DNA of 64,000 nucleotides from Flammeovirgaceae bacterium (GCA_016712035.1 JADJRT010000004.1:1-64000); one strand, 5' to 3'. Counted from the first letter of the stretch, positions 39,301-49,938 are shown. The notes: generated from the sequence alone by a model not told the origin. Made by a program: numbers and translations.

Positions 39301-39913
39301 GGACAACATGGGCCCGATTAACCCGATGGCCATGGAAGCCTATACGGAAATAAAAGAACGCAATGATTTCATTAACGTACAAAAAGACGATCTGCTAAAA
39401 GCGAAAGAATCACTCTTTAGTACAATCAGTGAAATTGAAGGCGTAGCCAGCGAGACCTTTATGGTTGCTTTCACACAGATTAAAGAACACTTTGTTCGGG
39501 TATTCCGCTCGTTGTTTAATGAGGGTGATGATTGTGATTTAAAATTGGCTGATCCCACCAAACCTTTAGAGTCTGAGATTGATATTATCGCCAAACCGAA
39601 AGGCAAGCGACCATTAACTATTAATCAATTATCAGGTGGTGAGAAAACACTTACGGCCACGGCACTATTGTTTTCTATGTATTTATTGAAGCCGGCTCCC
39701 TTCTGTATTTTTGATGAGGTGGATGCACCGCTAGATGATGCCAACATTGATAAGTTCAATACCATCATTCGCAATTTTAGTAAAGACTCACAGTTTGTTA
39801 TTGTTACGCATAATAAGCGCACGATGACCACAACTGATGTTATCTATGGAATTACGATGGTGGAGAAAGGAATTTCGCGTGTAGTACCTGTGGACTTAAG
39901 AGAGCTTGCTTAA
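36375..39913 (+). CDS. smc: Chromosome segregation protein SMC (frameshifted)
   Basis: Chromosome-condensing ATPase of about 1,179 residues. N-terminal Walker A VGPNGCGKSN and the EKMENVIFNGT loop are followed by a long coiled coil, a hinge (about residues 515-640, with PLLSDILSTSEEYRVAIENYL), the return coiled coil and a C-terminal head with the signature LSGGEKTLTATALLF and Walker B FCIFDEVDAPLDD. The A4 run at 38418-38421 should be A5: adding one A gives KEFTKKVEDIRHSLIDRQRELE and unites both ORFs. A TATCTTTG box at 36328-36335 is a likely -7 element. SMC is usually needed for normal growth, so a sequencing error is favoured. Convergent with the SDR gene, 7 bp apart. Confidence 0.95.
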
Positions 39914-39920
39914 TTAGGAA

Positions 39921-40745
39921 TTAAACTCCAGCATAGGCGCTAAAGGCTCCATCAACCGGCACAACAATTCCGGAGACAAACTTTGAAGCATCGGAACAAA
40001 GCCAAAGCAACGTTCCGGAAAGTTCATCGGGCTCGCCAAATCGGTTAAAGGGTGTCCCCTTAATTATCAATTGGCCACGCTCGGTTAAGCTTCCGTCTGC
40101 ATGGGTTAACAACGTTCGGTTTTGTTCTGTCAGAAAGAAGCCCGGAGCGATGGCGTTTACACGAAAACCTTCGCCAAACTTTTTGGCCATTTCAACAGAT
40201 AGCCATTGTGTGAAATTACTTATCGCGGCCTTTGCCGCTCCGTAACCCACTACCCGGGTTAGTGGCCGAATGGCGGTCATCGAAGAAATGTTAATGATGA
40301 TTCCCTTCTTTGAAGCTATCATCACTGCTCCAAAAATTTGTGAAGGCAACAATGTACCAGCCAGATTTAAATCAACTACCTTTTTGAAATCGTCCAGTTT
40401 TAAATCAAGAAAGGTTTTATCTGGAGTAACCACCGCACCGGGCAAATTACCGCCCGCTGCATTTACCAGTATGTCAATGGTACCAAATTTTTCTAGAATG
40501 AGTTTCCTGGCTTCTACTAATTGCTTTTCATCTAGCACGTCAGCCGAAACTCCAAAAGCATTTCCACCTGATTGAATAATTTCTTTGGCCAAAGTATCGG
40601 CCACCGCTTTTCTCCTTCCCAGAATAACCACCGATGCTCCGGCCTTAGCCAAGGCTCTACACATGGTATTGCCTAACACGCCTGTACCTCCAGTGACTAC
40701 AGCCACTTTCGTTTTTAAACCGAATAGCTCTTCGATGTAACTCAT
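39921..40745 (-). CDS. SDR family oxidoreductase, probable D-mannonate/fructuronate reductase type
   Basis: NAD(P)-dependent short-chain dehydrogenase of 274 residues with cofactor motif VTGGTGVLG, NAAGGNLPG, INISSMTAI, the catalytic YGAAK and an ADGSLTERG loop. Bacteroidota often place an SDR of this kind beside uxaC, where it converts fructuronate to mannonate. That reaction is inferred here from context. It is the last gene of the minus-strand operon, 3 bp after a Gfo/Idh/MocA gene. No mannonate dehydratase (uxuA) is in the window. Confidence 0.88.
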   Translation of the reverse strand: MSYIEELFGLKTKVAVVTGGTGVLGNTMCRALAKAGASVVILGRRKAVADTLAKEIIQSGGNAFGVSADVLDEKQLVEARKLILEKFGTIDILVNAAGGNLPGAVVTPDKTFLDLKLDDFKKVVDLNLAGTLLPSQIFGAVMIASKKGIIINISSMTAIRPLTRVVGYGAAKAAISNFTQWLSVEMAKKFGEGFRVNAIAPGFFLTEQNRTLLTHADGSLTERGQLIIKGTPFNRFGEPDELSGTLLWLCSDASKFVSGIVVPVDGAFSAYAGV

Positions 40746-40748
40746 GCT

Positions 40749-41807
40749 CTATGCTTTTAGTATTACTGATCTACGGGTACGATTACTTTCATAAGCTGCC
40801 TCAATCAGCCTGATCACTTCGCGGGATTCTTCGGGTTTAACATCCAAGGGTTTGCCCTCGCGGATAACTTCATAAATATTTTGGTAAAAGTTTAAATAAT
40901 TACCTGGAATAGTCTCGATCGTTCCTTCTACATGCAACCTATCTATTGTTGTGTTCAGCCGGCCCCAACATTCTTTTGGTAATGTTCCCCAACCCGGAGT
41001 ACCCGGAATCTTTTTTTCTTTGAGTGCTTGTTCCTGCGGGTCAACATTGCTACTGGTAATGAATGACCCCTCTGTGCCGTGTAATTGATAGCGGGGACCC
41101 TGTTCACGAACCAGATAGCTCGATTTTACAATAACGTTTAGGCCGGGATAGGTAAGACGTAGGTCATAGAAGTCATCTACACTTCCTCCCGGTCGTTGAA
41201 TACCAATGCGTGCATCAATTTCTGATGGCATCCCAAACAATACTAAAACCTGATCAAGCATGTGCGAACCCAGATTATATAAAATCCCTTTACCGGGTCC
41301 AGCTTCTTCTTTCCAGGAATTAGGTTCTATGTAATTACGGAAGCGATCGTAGTGCGCTTCGAACTCAACTATTTTACCTACCCACTTATTATCAATAACT
41401 TTTTTCAGCGTAAGAAAATCACCGTCCAACCGCCTGCTCTGGAATACGGTAAGTATTTTATTGTGCTTACCAGCCAAGGCAATTAATTCATCCGCTTCTT
41501 GCACCGTAACGGTAAATGGCTTCTCAACAATAACATGTTTACCGGCTTGCAAAGATTTAGCAGCTTGTTCGAGATGGAGGTGATTGGGCGTATTCACAAC
41601 AACTAATTCAACAGACGGATCGGAAAGAATTTCTTCAAAAGTCTTTACTACCCGGCAGTTAGGATAATGCGCTTCCGCTGATTGTTTGCTTCTTTGCAGT
41701 ACTAACGAAAGTTCAAACTCCGGATGCGCATCGATAAGCGGTGCATGAAAAACTTCACCCGACATCCCATAAGAAAGGATCGCAGTTTTAATGGGCTTCA
41801 AACTCAT
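40749..41807 (-). CDS. Gfo/Idh/MocA family oxidoreductase, cytoplasmic
   Basis: NAD(P)-dependent sugar oxidoreductase of 352 residues. The Rossmann half carries VVVNTPNHLHLEQAAKSLQ and AGKHVIVEKPF with the catalytic lysine of the EKP motif, and GSHMLDQVLVLFGMP belongs to the C-terminal half. It lacks a signal peptide, unlike its relative at 44.6 kb. Its ATG overlaps the uxaC stop (TAATG), which shows tight coupling. The substrate is likely a sugar or sugar acid from the same pathway. Confidence 0.9.
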   Translation of the reverse strand: MSLKPIKTAILSYGMSGEVFHAPLIDAHPEFELSLVLQRSKQSAEAHYPNCRVVKTFEEILSDPSVELVVVNTPNHLHLEQAAKSLQAGKHVIVEKPFTVTVQEADELIALAGKHNKILTVFQSRRLDGDFLTLKKVIDNKWVGKIVEFEAHYDRFRNYIEPNSWKEEAGPGKGILYNLGSHMLDQVLVLFGMPSEIDARIGIQRPGGSVDDFYDLRLTYPGLNVIVKSSYLVREQGPRYQLHGTEGSFITSSNVDPQEQALKEKKIPGTPGWGTLPKECWGRLNTTIDRLHVEGTIETIPGNYLNFYQNIYEVIREGKPLDVKPEESREVIRLIEAAYESNRTRRSVILKA

Positions 41808-43216
41808 TATTCAAATTCGAAATAGTTTTTAACATTATTATAACAAATATCCTGCACCATAGTGCCTATTAACTTTACATCATTGGGTAGCTCACCTTTT
41901 GATATATCATTACCTAATAGATTACATAAGACACGTCTAAAATATTCGTGACGCGGGAAAGATAAAAAGCTCCGCGAGTCAGTAACCATACCAATAAATC
42001 TAGACAAAAGGCCCATGTTGGAAAGTGTATCTATTTGTTTCTCCATCCCGTCCTTTTGATCCAGGAACCACCAGGCTGAACCCCATTGAATTTTTCCGGG
42101 AATGGATCCATCACAAAAATTTCCCGTCATGGTAGCAAAAACTTCGTTATCGGCAGGGTTAAGATTGTACAAAATAGTTTTTGCTAACTGATTGGTTTGA
42201 TCCAATCTATTTAAGAAGGAAGACAAATTTCGCGATTGCGAAAAATCACCTACAGAATCAAAGCCTGTATCCGACCCAAGACTATTTAACAAGCGAGAAT
42301 TATTATTACGAATTGCACCGATATGAAATTGTTGTACCCAATTTTTTTCATTATACATCTTACCCAATTCAAGTAAGACTGCTCCTTGAAGAATCAGTTG
42401 TTCTTCGGCTGTTAATTGACTGCCTGTACGAACTTTCTTAAAGATTACTTCACCCTTTTGTGTACTGTTTACATCTCCAATACATTCCAACCCATGGTCG
42501 GCCGCCTTACAACCATGTGAATCAAAATAGTCTATTCTATTTCTCAAAGCAGCTATTAAGTCGCCAAATGATTCAATAGTAATGCCCGATACTTCGGATA
42601 ACAAATCAAGATAGTGATTATAATTCTCCACATGCCCACTTGCATACGCTTTATCGGGTCTAAACGTGGGCAGCATTTTAAGATCAGTAATGTGTGATGC
42701 CATCTCCTTATGATAATTCAGAGAGTCGGTTGGGTCGTCTGTAGAGCAAACTACTTTAACCTTCATGCTGGTCAATAATGGTTGTACACGAAAATCATTT
42801 TGCTTAAGTTTTGAAGTGCAGTGCTTATAAATATCCGGAGCCGATTTTTCATTAAGAAGTTCAGCAACTCCAAAATATCTTTTTAACTCAAGGTGTGTCC
42901 AATGATAGAGTGGATTCCGCAATGTGGCGGGCACCGTTTTCGCCCACGCTAAAAATTTTTCCAGAGGTTCTGCATTTCCTGTAATGAATCTTTCATCTAC
43001 TCCATTAGCCCGCATAGCGCGCCATTTGTAGTGATCGCCTTCTAACCAAATCGTGGTTAGGTTTTCAAATTGTCGGTTCTCTGCAATATCTTTTGGTGAT
43101 AAATGATTGTGGTAATCAATTATCGGACACGTACTGGCATAGTCATGATAGAGTTCGCGTGCTGGTTCGCTGTGCAAAAGAAAATCTTCATTCAGGAATG
43201 AAATAGGTTCGCTCAT
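41807..43216 (-). CDS. uxaC: Glucuronate isomerase (uronate isomerase)
   Basis: Amidohydrolase-superfamily enzyme that interconverts D-glucuronate and D-fructuronate or D-galacturonate and D-tagaturonate. The 469 residues show the metal motif DYHNHLSPKDIA, TTIWLEGDHYKWRAMR, CSTDDPTDSL, GAIRNNNSRL and RHEYFRRVLCNLLG. The frame is intact. I choose the start MSEPISFLNEDF (43216); the open frame continues upstream into the DUF1080 gene but has no sense there. It lies 5 bp after that gene and overlaps the next. Confidence 0.95.
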   Translation of the reverse strand: MSEPISFLNEDFLLHSEPARELYHDYASTCPIIDYHNHLSPKDIAENRQFENLTTIWLEGDHYKWRAMRANGVDERFITGNAEPLEKFLAWAKTVPATLRNPLYHWTHLELKRYFGVAELLNEKSAPDIYKHCTSKLKQNDFRVQPLLTSMKVKVVCSTDDPTDSLNYHKEMASHITDLKMLPTFRPDKAYASGHVENYNHYLDLLSEVSGITIESFGDLIAALRNRIDYFDSHGCKAADHGLECIGDVNSTQKGEVIFKKVRTGSQLTAEEQLILQGAVLLELGKMYNEKNWVQQFHIGAIRNNNSRLLNSLGSDTGFDSVGDFSQSRNLSSFLNRLDQTNQLAKTILYNLNPADNEVFATMTGNFCDGSIPGKIQWGSAWWFLDQKDGMEKQIDTLSNMGLLSRFIGMVTDSRSFLSFPRHEYFRRVLCNLLGNDISKGELPNDVKLIGTMVQDICYNNVKNYFEFE

Positions 43217-43221
43217 AAGAG

Positions 43222-44575
43222 TTAATCTAGCGCACGGATTTTTATGCTTCTGAAAGATACAGCATCGCCATGATCCTGTAAAAGGATATGCCCTTTTTCG
43301 GCCATACCAAAACCTGCCCATGCATTATATTTACTACGGGCCACTAAGGCATAATAGATAGGTGTTCCTCGTTGATACTCAACTATCTTTCTTCCGTTCA
43401 ACCAATGTTCTATTCGATTATCGGGATGTACAACAACGCGACCTTCATTCCATGTTCTGGGGATGTCCTGAATTTTCAGGGACGGAATTAAATCGTAGAG
43501 CGAACCCAACGTTCTGTTGCCAACCACGCCTTCCTTAGCATCCGGGTGTCTTTCATCATCCAGAATCTGATACTCTAAGCCGATGGCAGAACCTGTTGAA
43601 AGATACTTCTCATCTACAAAATATTTAACTCCACTGTTTGCCCCTTTGGTAAAATTAAAATCAAAGGTTAATTCAAAAGCATCAAATCTTTCATCTGTAA
43701 TTATATCTCCACCATTGGTCGATTCACCGCCATTAGATGGAAATACCGATAATATTCCATCTTTAATTTCCCATCCTTTATCAGGAAAAGAGTCTTTAAA
43801 AGCCCCACGCCAACCCGTGGTGGTTTTTCCATCCCACAACAATCGGTAGCCTTGTTGTTTTTCTAAAAGGAGATAACGTGTTAGGCACCAGATTAACAAC
43901 GGTGATATCCGTTAAGGGTCGGGCCTGAAGATTTTCTGTTTGAATGCGAATATTTTTCCAATACGTTTTCTTGCCTTCCCCTTGGGCATCATATACCGCA
44001 TGAACCTGCAAGGCTATCAATCCTTTCAAGGAAGCATCATCAATTAAATAAGCGGTGGGGATATCATTTACCCAGGTGCGAATGGTGGAACCAATACATT
44101 CAATCCGATAGGTATTCCAATCGCCCCACTTGTACGCTTGCCTGGCAATCGGATTTAATTCGAGTGGATAAAGCCAACCTCTTCGAGCTTCGTCATAGAT
44201 GCCACCAGACCAACTGCGCTCTTTGCGGTGATCCACTTCCATCTGATACCCATTAACGCGACCATCTTCCGGCTTTTGCAAGCTCCTGAATTGAATACCT
44301 GAGTTTATGCCGTCATCTATCTTTATCTGAAGTTCAAGAATAAAATCTCCATATTCTTTGTCCAATGCCAGAAAGGAATTTGGCGAATCCTTTACACACG
44401 TTCCAACAATCATTCCATCAACTACATCATACTTTGCCGTACCATTAACAAGTTTCCAACCCGTAAGATCCTTTCCATTAAAAAGGTTAATCCATTTTTC
44501 TTTAGGTGGGAATGCCTTTGCTTGCAGAGGCTGCAAGACAAAAAATAAAATTATAAGGCCTAAAATCTTTCTCAT
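43222..44575 (-). CDS. Secreted protein with two DUF1080 (3-keto-disaccharide hydrolase) domains, frameshifted
   Basis: Signal peptide (KILGLIILFFVLQPLQAKAF) followed by two DUF1080 domains. Domain 1 (about residues 25-225): WINLFNGKDLTGWKLV, SGIQFRS, GYQMEVDH, GDWNTYRIECIG. Domain 2 (about 240-450): YRLLWDGKTTTGWRGAF, NSGVKYFVDE, GLEYQILDDERHPDA, WNEGRVVVHPDNRIEHWLNG. The A4 run at 43865-43868 (plus) should be A3; removing it gives NTLSPLEKQQGYRLLWDG and one 450-residue protein. DUF1080 proteins are lectin-fold enzymes linked to cleavage of 3-keto-glycosides. The two-domain form next to uronate isomerase is notable. Two separate proteins are possible only if the shift is real. Confidence 0.87.
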
Positions 44576-44600
44576 TTTATAAATGTCAATTAAGAAACTT

Positions 44601-45920
44601 CTACAATTTCATTTCCCATCCGTGCTCGTACTCCCTACTCCATAAAGCATTTGCTTCTTTATCGTTTTTAATTCTTCCCTGGGCATCACAATATATAGTG
44701 TGGCCCGAACGGAAAGCGATATTTCCTAACTGTGGTAACAAAGTTGATTTATGCCCTTCGCTGATTGGCGCGTTCAGTTTTGCTTTCCCTCTGACAGTCT
44801 CAACAAAATTTAACAGGTGCAGGCTATCCAGTTTTTCGCCCATACCCATGGTATTGGTAGCATCTGCCTGTTGGATAGTTGTTTTCACATCTTGAATCAA
44901 CTTGCCGCCTAATTCATATACTTTGTAATCATCACCACCGGGTATCACCATAGTACCCTTCTCTCCATAAAAAATTACTCCGCGACCACTGTGCATTTCA
45001 TCGTAATCGTTACAACTTCTTCCTTCCCAGGTAATGGCCGTATTGTTAGCAAATTCGTACGTGATCGTTTGTGTATCGGGTGTCTCCCAATCATCTTTAA
45101 AAGCAAAGCGCCCACCGGCAGAAACTACTTTAGAGGGATAATCAACTCCCATTCCCCAACGCATGAGGTCAAGTTCGTGTGTACCATTATTCAGTGCTTC
45201 GCCTGTGCCCCAGTTCCAGAACCAATGCCAGTTATAATGAATGAGATTATCTTTATAAGGTCTGCGCGGAGCCGGACCTTGCCATAACTCATAATCTAAA
45301 TGTGCCGGAACAGGAACTTCTTTGCCAACACCAATCGCCTTTCGTGCATTGGCATACCAGCCCTTGGCAAAATATACCCGACCTATTACCCCACTTTGCA
45401 AGGCCGCTACTGCTTCAATCATTCGCGGAAAAGATCTCCGTTGATTGCCCATTTGAATAAGCATATTGTATTTGGAAGCAGCCGCAACCAGTATCTCACC
45501 TTCTGCCGGATTGTGTGAACAAGGTTTTTCAACATATACATGTTTGCCAGCTTTCAAAGCCATCAATGTGGCCGGTGCATGCCAATGGTCAGGCGCAGCA
45601 ATTACAATCGCATCGAGGTCTTTTTCTTCTAATAGCTTGCGTACGTCCTTATATCCCTTCGGTTTTTTACCGGTTTGCTTTTCAATTGCGCTAGTAGTCT
45701 TGCTTAATACATTAGCATCCACATCACAGATATACCCGATCTCAACATCAGGCAATTGAGCCAACATAGTAGCCAAATAATGGCCACGGCTGTTCGTGCC
45801 CACTACGCCAAGTACCACTTTTTCATTCTGCGAAATTGTTTTGCCAAATGCGGAGGGTGCAAGGAATATGCCTGCACCGGCCAGGGCTGATTGCTTAATG
45901 AATTCTCTTCGGTTATGCAT
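44601..45920 (-). CDS. Gfo/Idh/MocA family oxidoreductase with Tat signal
   Basis: Sugar oxidoreductase of 439 residues with a twin-arginine type leader (NRREFIKQSALAGAGIFLAP), so a periplasmic enzyme with a pre-bound nucleotide. Motifs: VGTNSRGHYLATML, IVIAAPDHWHAPATLMALKA, HVYVEKPCSHNP, NWHWFWNWGTGEALNNGTHELD. This exported subfamily is found with DUF1080 genes, and members are implicated in oxidising sugars at C3. It is followed 25 bp later by the DUF1080 gene. Confidence 0.9.
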   Translation of the reverse strand: MHNRREFIKQSALAGAGIFLAPSAFGKTISQNEKVVLGVVGTNSRGHYLATMLAQLPDVEIGYICDVDANVLSKTTSAIEKQTGKKPKGYKDVRKLLEEKDLDAIVIAAPDHWHAPATLMALKAGKHVYVEKPCSHNPAEGEILVAAASKYNMLIQMGNQRRSFPRMIEAVAALQSGVIGRVYFAKGWYANARKAIGVGKEVPVPAHLDYELWQGPAPRRPYKDNLIHYNWHWFWNWGTGEALNNGTHELDLMRWGMGVDYPSKVVSAGGRFAFKDDWETPDTQTITYEFANNTAITWEGRSCNDYDEMHSGRGVIFYGEKGTMVIPGGDDYKVYELGGKLIQDVKTTIQQADATNTMGMGEKLDSLHLLNFVETVRGKAKLNAPISEGHKSTLLPQLGNIAFRSGHTIYCDAQGRIKNDKEANALWSREYEHGWEMKL

Positions 45921-46032
45921 GATGGGATCAGAATTATTGAGGTATTAAATTGCCTACAATAATCGAATAATCATAGCTGACAGATACGAAATTGGGGAAA
46001 AAAGGTGTGTAAGGTTAATTCAAAGTTCTGCC

Positions 46033-47696
46033 TCACTCCCACTTTATGATTTTACCAGAGATAAGATCAGTTCCAGAAGTTACCTGATAATAATAGGAGC
46101 CTGTCGGCAGCGCTTCTGTTTTCAAAGTCATTTGATACGCACCCGCTTCTGCATGACTTGCGCGGGTTTTTAAAACCAACTGTCCGAGCAAATCAAAAAG
46201 TTTAATCTCTATTGCACCCGCTGAAGCAAGTGAATAATCAAAGGTGATTTCTTTAAGGAATGGATTTGGAAAAGCATCAACTCTAACACCTTCGGTTACA
46301 TCAGTTATTTCGGTGATCACGGAAGGCATGTTTAAGTCGAGCCAATTCATTCGATTAGTCACCCAGTTTTTCAACCAGTTCACTTCATCATTGAAAGACG
46401 AACCGACATAATAGTTAGGCCAAACGTACTGACCTAATACAGGCCACGTTTCGAAATTACGTTGTTGGGCACTCTTAGTTTCACCCGGTAAAACTGTATT
46501 TAACACATTGTATACTGAATCGATATAGGTAATGATTTTAGAAGTTGCAAATTCATTTGCCCTAATGGCTACCCAGCGGGCAGCTAATTGACTTCTATAA
46601 TGACCATCCTGATTAAGCCTGTTCCACCAAAAGGGAATCAGCCAAAAATCCTGCGGGCAGATGCTATTAAAACTAGTTACCCATCCTTCGGGATTCCCCT
46701 GCGTGCAATAATTTGCATTCCCAAATCCAAGATTAAAATCCCAGATAGGCCCCATTTGTAATTTACCACCATCCGAATCTCTTTGCTTATGCAGATAGGT
46801 GCTTAATCTATACCCATCTACATTTTTGCTTACCTCATTGGCAATAAAGAAATCTATGAACGAATTAACATCGATATATTGTGAGTACCCTTGAACCGGA
46901 TCTGCAAAATCATTTCCAGCCAGTGTGCCTTCAAAATTGGAAAGGACCTGCTGAATATAGGTTTTCTGCTGGCTGGTGATGTCGACATCTTTAGGATAAT
47001 CATATTGAAAATAAATGGTTTGATTTCCGTTGCGTCCCGGGGGCGTGTAGGTTGATGTCCAACCCCATTACCGCTTCCTGTAGACTTATCTATTTTAATT
47101 ATATAACCGCCACTCAGATTGTTGCCTGAATTTTCATCGGGATCAAGTTTATTAATATCAACCCGATTCTTATCGCGCTTGATTTTCTCGATTAGCACAT
47201 AAACTCCCTGATAAATATCGTTAATTATTACTTCACAAAAACGGGTTCGTGGTGCGTACTGACCTAAATCACGACCTAACTTATAAGCAAGTGCATCCCG
47301 CATCAAACTTTTATCATTATAAGGAGCAAAAAGTACCCAGTCTTCTTCGGATGGCATGCCCAATAACGGTGCGCTAATTCCTTCGCCCAGATCATCCTGT
47401 AATTCAATGCCAAACTGTTTTTTTGGAAACATTTGCGAAGATGAACCTCTAATCTCAATGCCAATCTTACCGTCATAATTATTAAATGGATCTGTTGAAT
47501 TATTAGGAACACCTGATCCATTATCAATGATACCCATTGAAACTGAAATTTTGGGGTCATCCAAAATTGTTTGACCATTTGTATTGATTATGATAATGGG
47601 AAAATTCGATTTTAGAGACTGAGCAAAGCCCGTCTGGGTAGTATATAATAAAAGTATGGCCAAAATGGTAGATACCCGTCTTGAGAGAAATGTCAT
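46033..47696 (-). CDS. CotH kinase-like secreted protein with T9SS sorting domain (frameshifted)
   Basis: Signal peptide (ILAILLLYTTQTGFAQ), a CotH domain (NFPIIIINTNGQTILDD, GIEIRGSSSQMFPKKQFG, DWVLFAPYNDKSLMRDALAY, GPIWDFNLGFGNA) and a type A T9SS tail (DAFPNPFLKEITFDY to GKIIKWE). The frame breaks at about 47059-47064, where one base is missing; restoring it gives STYTPPGRNGNQTIYFQYDY and about 555 residues. CotH proteins are atypical kinases in spore formers; the secreted Bacteroidota forms are not characterised. It precedes the sugar-acid operon by 112 bp on the same strand and may or may not be co-transcribed. Confidence 0.87.
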
Positions 47697-47822
47697 CCTG
47701 TAAAGATCGGAAAAAGTCCTGGTTTAAATTTATACAGGGATACAGAATTAGCTTGACGGCAGGCAGGCGATTTAGTTTTAAAGAAATAGATAGTTCTATA
47801 TCTTGCATCAAAAATTGGTTAA

Positions 47823-49232
47823 ATGAAACTTATCAGTTCTTTACTTTTTATATTTTGTTCGCTTGCCACCATCGCTCAGGACTACTCGGTAGACCGAAAG
47901 ATGGGTGCCGAAGGGAAAGCCTCTGTGGAAGCGACTATGGGTATTTATCAGGACCCATCTAAAACAAAAATCATTTCCAGTATTGGAAGTCACTTAGTTA
48001 GTAACCTGGCAACCCAACCCTTTCCTTACGAGTTTTTCATTGTAGATTCCGCAGAACCCAATGCCTTTGCCCTGCCCGGTGGGTATATATTTTTTACCCG
48101 AGGTATTTTGGTATTGGCCAACAGCGAAGATGAACTTGCCGGTGTAATGGGTCATGAAATTATTCACTCCTATAATAGACATTCCATCAAACAACGTAAA
48201 AAAAGTATTGTGCCCGGAATTCTGATGGTGCCTGAAGTATTAGCAAGTTCTGTGGCTGGCGATGCTTCAAAATATTTTCACCGCTCAGTAAAGGTGGAGA
48301 AGCTATGATGGCTTCCCACAGTCGCAAGGATGAATATGAAGCGGATGATCTGGGCGTTCAACTTTCTGCCAAAAGTGGATACCAGCCTGATGCTTTAGGC
48401 GATATTCTATCTACTCTTAATAAATCAATTGAAATTTTTACGGGTGAAAAAGAAAAGTCAAGCTATTTCAACGACCATCCATATACACCGGATCGCGTAT
48501 CGCGAATCAAAAAAGGAATCTGCAAATTTAACAGCGATCCCATCAACCAAAATCTTCAATACAAAAAACGATTTCTTAAAGGCCCTGGATGGAGTAATCG
48601 TTGGTGAAAATCCTGGGCAAGGCATATTTAAAGGAGATTGGTTTATTCATCCAGACTTAAAGTTTAAAATAAGTGTTCCGTTCAAATGGTTGCATCAAAA
48701 TAATCCCTCCAGTATGATTGCTGTGGATACGACTCAATCCGTAATGATGATGCTGGAAATTGAACCCAAGGCGAAAACAGCCAACGAAGGGGCCACTGCA
48801 TTTGCCGATGTTTTTAAGAAAAAAACTGGCGTATCCATTGATGTAAATTCTGATAAGATAAATGGGTTAACCGCCAGTCAGATTTCATTTACCCAAAGTA
48901 AAGATCGATCTAAGCAAACCATAAAGGTACTTTGGGTAGAGTATCAAGGAATCATTTACAGAATTGTGGGCAGTGCCATACCAGGATTTGAAACGGTCTT
49001 GATATCAAACATGGAAAGTTTTACCTCCTTACCTACTCAGGAAGGAAAGGAAATAACGAAAAGAATCATACGTGTGGTGGAAGCAAATGATGGTGAAAAT
49101 CTTAAAGGGATTTGTGATCGATCTCAAAATCTGTTCTCAACAAAATTAATTGCCGCCATCAATGGGATTTCAGAGGATAAAATTTTTAAGCAAGGTGAGT
49201 TGTTAAAAGTAATTATTGAGGTTCCCTACTAA
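47823..49232 (+). CDS. M48 family zinc metalloprotease, secreted (two frameshifts)
   Basis: BepA/YfgC-like periplasmic protease of about 470 residues. A signal peptide (KLISSLLFIFCSLATIAQ) precedes the peptidase domain with AEPNAFALPGGYIFFTRGIL, the zinc motif GHEIIHSYNRHS and the third-ligand helix RKDEYEADDLGVQ. A C-terminal domain of about 200 residues follows. The A4 run at 48269-48272 should be A5 (giving ASKIFSPLSKGGEAMM), and the A6 run at 48509-48514 should be A5 (giving RIKKESANLTAIPS). With both corrected, one frame runs to 49232. Family members help outer-membrane protein quality control; that role is inference. A DUF202 gene follows after 22 bp. Confidence 0.9.
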
Positions 49233-49254
49233 TTCAGAATTCCGAATCAACTAT

Positions 49255-49679
49255 ATGCAAGACATCGAAATCACCAACCCGGAAGAAAAGAAGGAGGATA
49301 AGCAAAAGAAGAAAGCTGAAAAAGAGGAGATGACCGTTGAAAAATTACTTATCTCCTACGAGCGAACATTAATCGCCTGGATAAAGGCCGCGACCCATAT
49401 CCTCATTTTTGGTTTTGCTCTTTATAAATTATTGGATGCAAAACTTCATGAATCAGGATCGCACCCGGTGCTGGAGTTTTTAACACCCCGAAGGATCGCT
49501 GTTATTCTTTTCGCTGCTGGATTTTTTGCCTTACTGATGGCAACTGTGCGTCATATACAAATTCAAAAAAATATGCTCAATATAACTGGCAAACTTACTT
49601 CAAGGCTATTATGTTGCTTGACTATGTTATACTGATCATGCTATTCCTACTATTGGTCGGAGTGAGCCTAGGTAAATAA
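49255..49679 (+). CDS. DUF202 (YidH-type) membrane protein (frameshifted)
   Basis: About 141 residues with a charged N-terminus (EEKKEDKQKKKAEKEE), the DUF202 motif LLISYERTLIAWIKAATHILIFGFAL, and three membrane helices. The A7 run at 49565-49571 should be A8; adding one A replaces the shifted end with KKYAQYNWQTYFKAIML and a third helix ending LLVGVSLGK at 49679. Function of the family is unknown. It is probably in an operon with the M48 protease. Confidence 0.85.
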
Positions 49680-49700
49680 ACCCGACATCCTTTACAGGCA

Positions 49701-49919
49701 TCAGCCTAACGATTCCAAATACAAATCCTCGACCTTCTTTCTCGCCCAGGGTGTTTTACGCAAGAAGGTTAAACTAGATTTAATACTTGGATTGCTTATA
49801 AAGCAATTGATCGTAATCCGCTCCCCCAACTCATCCCAGCCGTAGCGATCTACCAAACGAATCAGAATGGATTCTAATGTTATTCCATGAAGGGGGTTAT
49901 TAGGTTGCAATTCTGTCAT
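49701..49919 (-). CDS. VF530 family (DUF2132) DNA-binding protein
   Basis: Small protein of 72 residues matching the VF530 family along its whole length (NNPLHGITLESILIRLVD, FISNPSIKSSLTFLRKTPWAR). Members bind double-stranded DNA in a structural study, without a known role. It follows the hypothetical gene at 49.9 kb by 19 bp on the minus strand and is convergent with DUF202. Confidence 0.9.
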   Translation of the reverse strand: MTELQPNNPLHGITLESILIRLVDRYGWDELGERITINCFISNPSIKSSLTFLRKTPWARKKVEDLYLESLG

Positions 49920-49938
49920 ACTTATAATTTCAGAGATT

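Noticed and set aside
43217..43321. N-terminal extension of UxaC by 35 residues
   Set aside because: The extension overlaps the end of the DUF1080 gene in another frame and has no family counterpart; the start at 43216 matches known isomerases.
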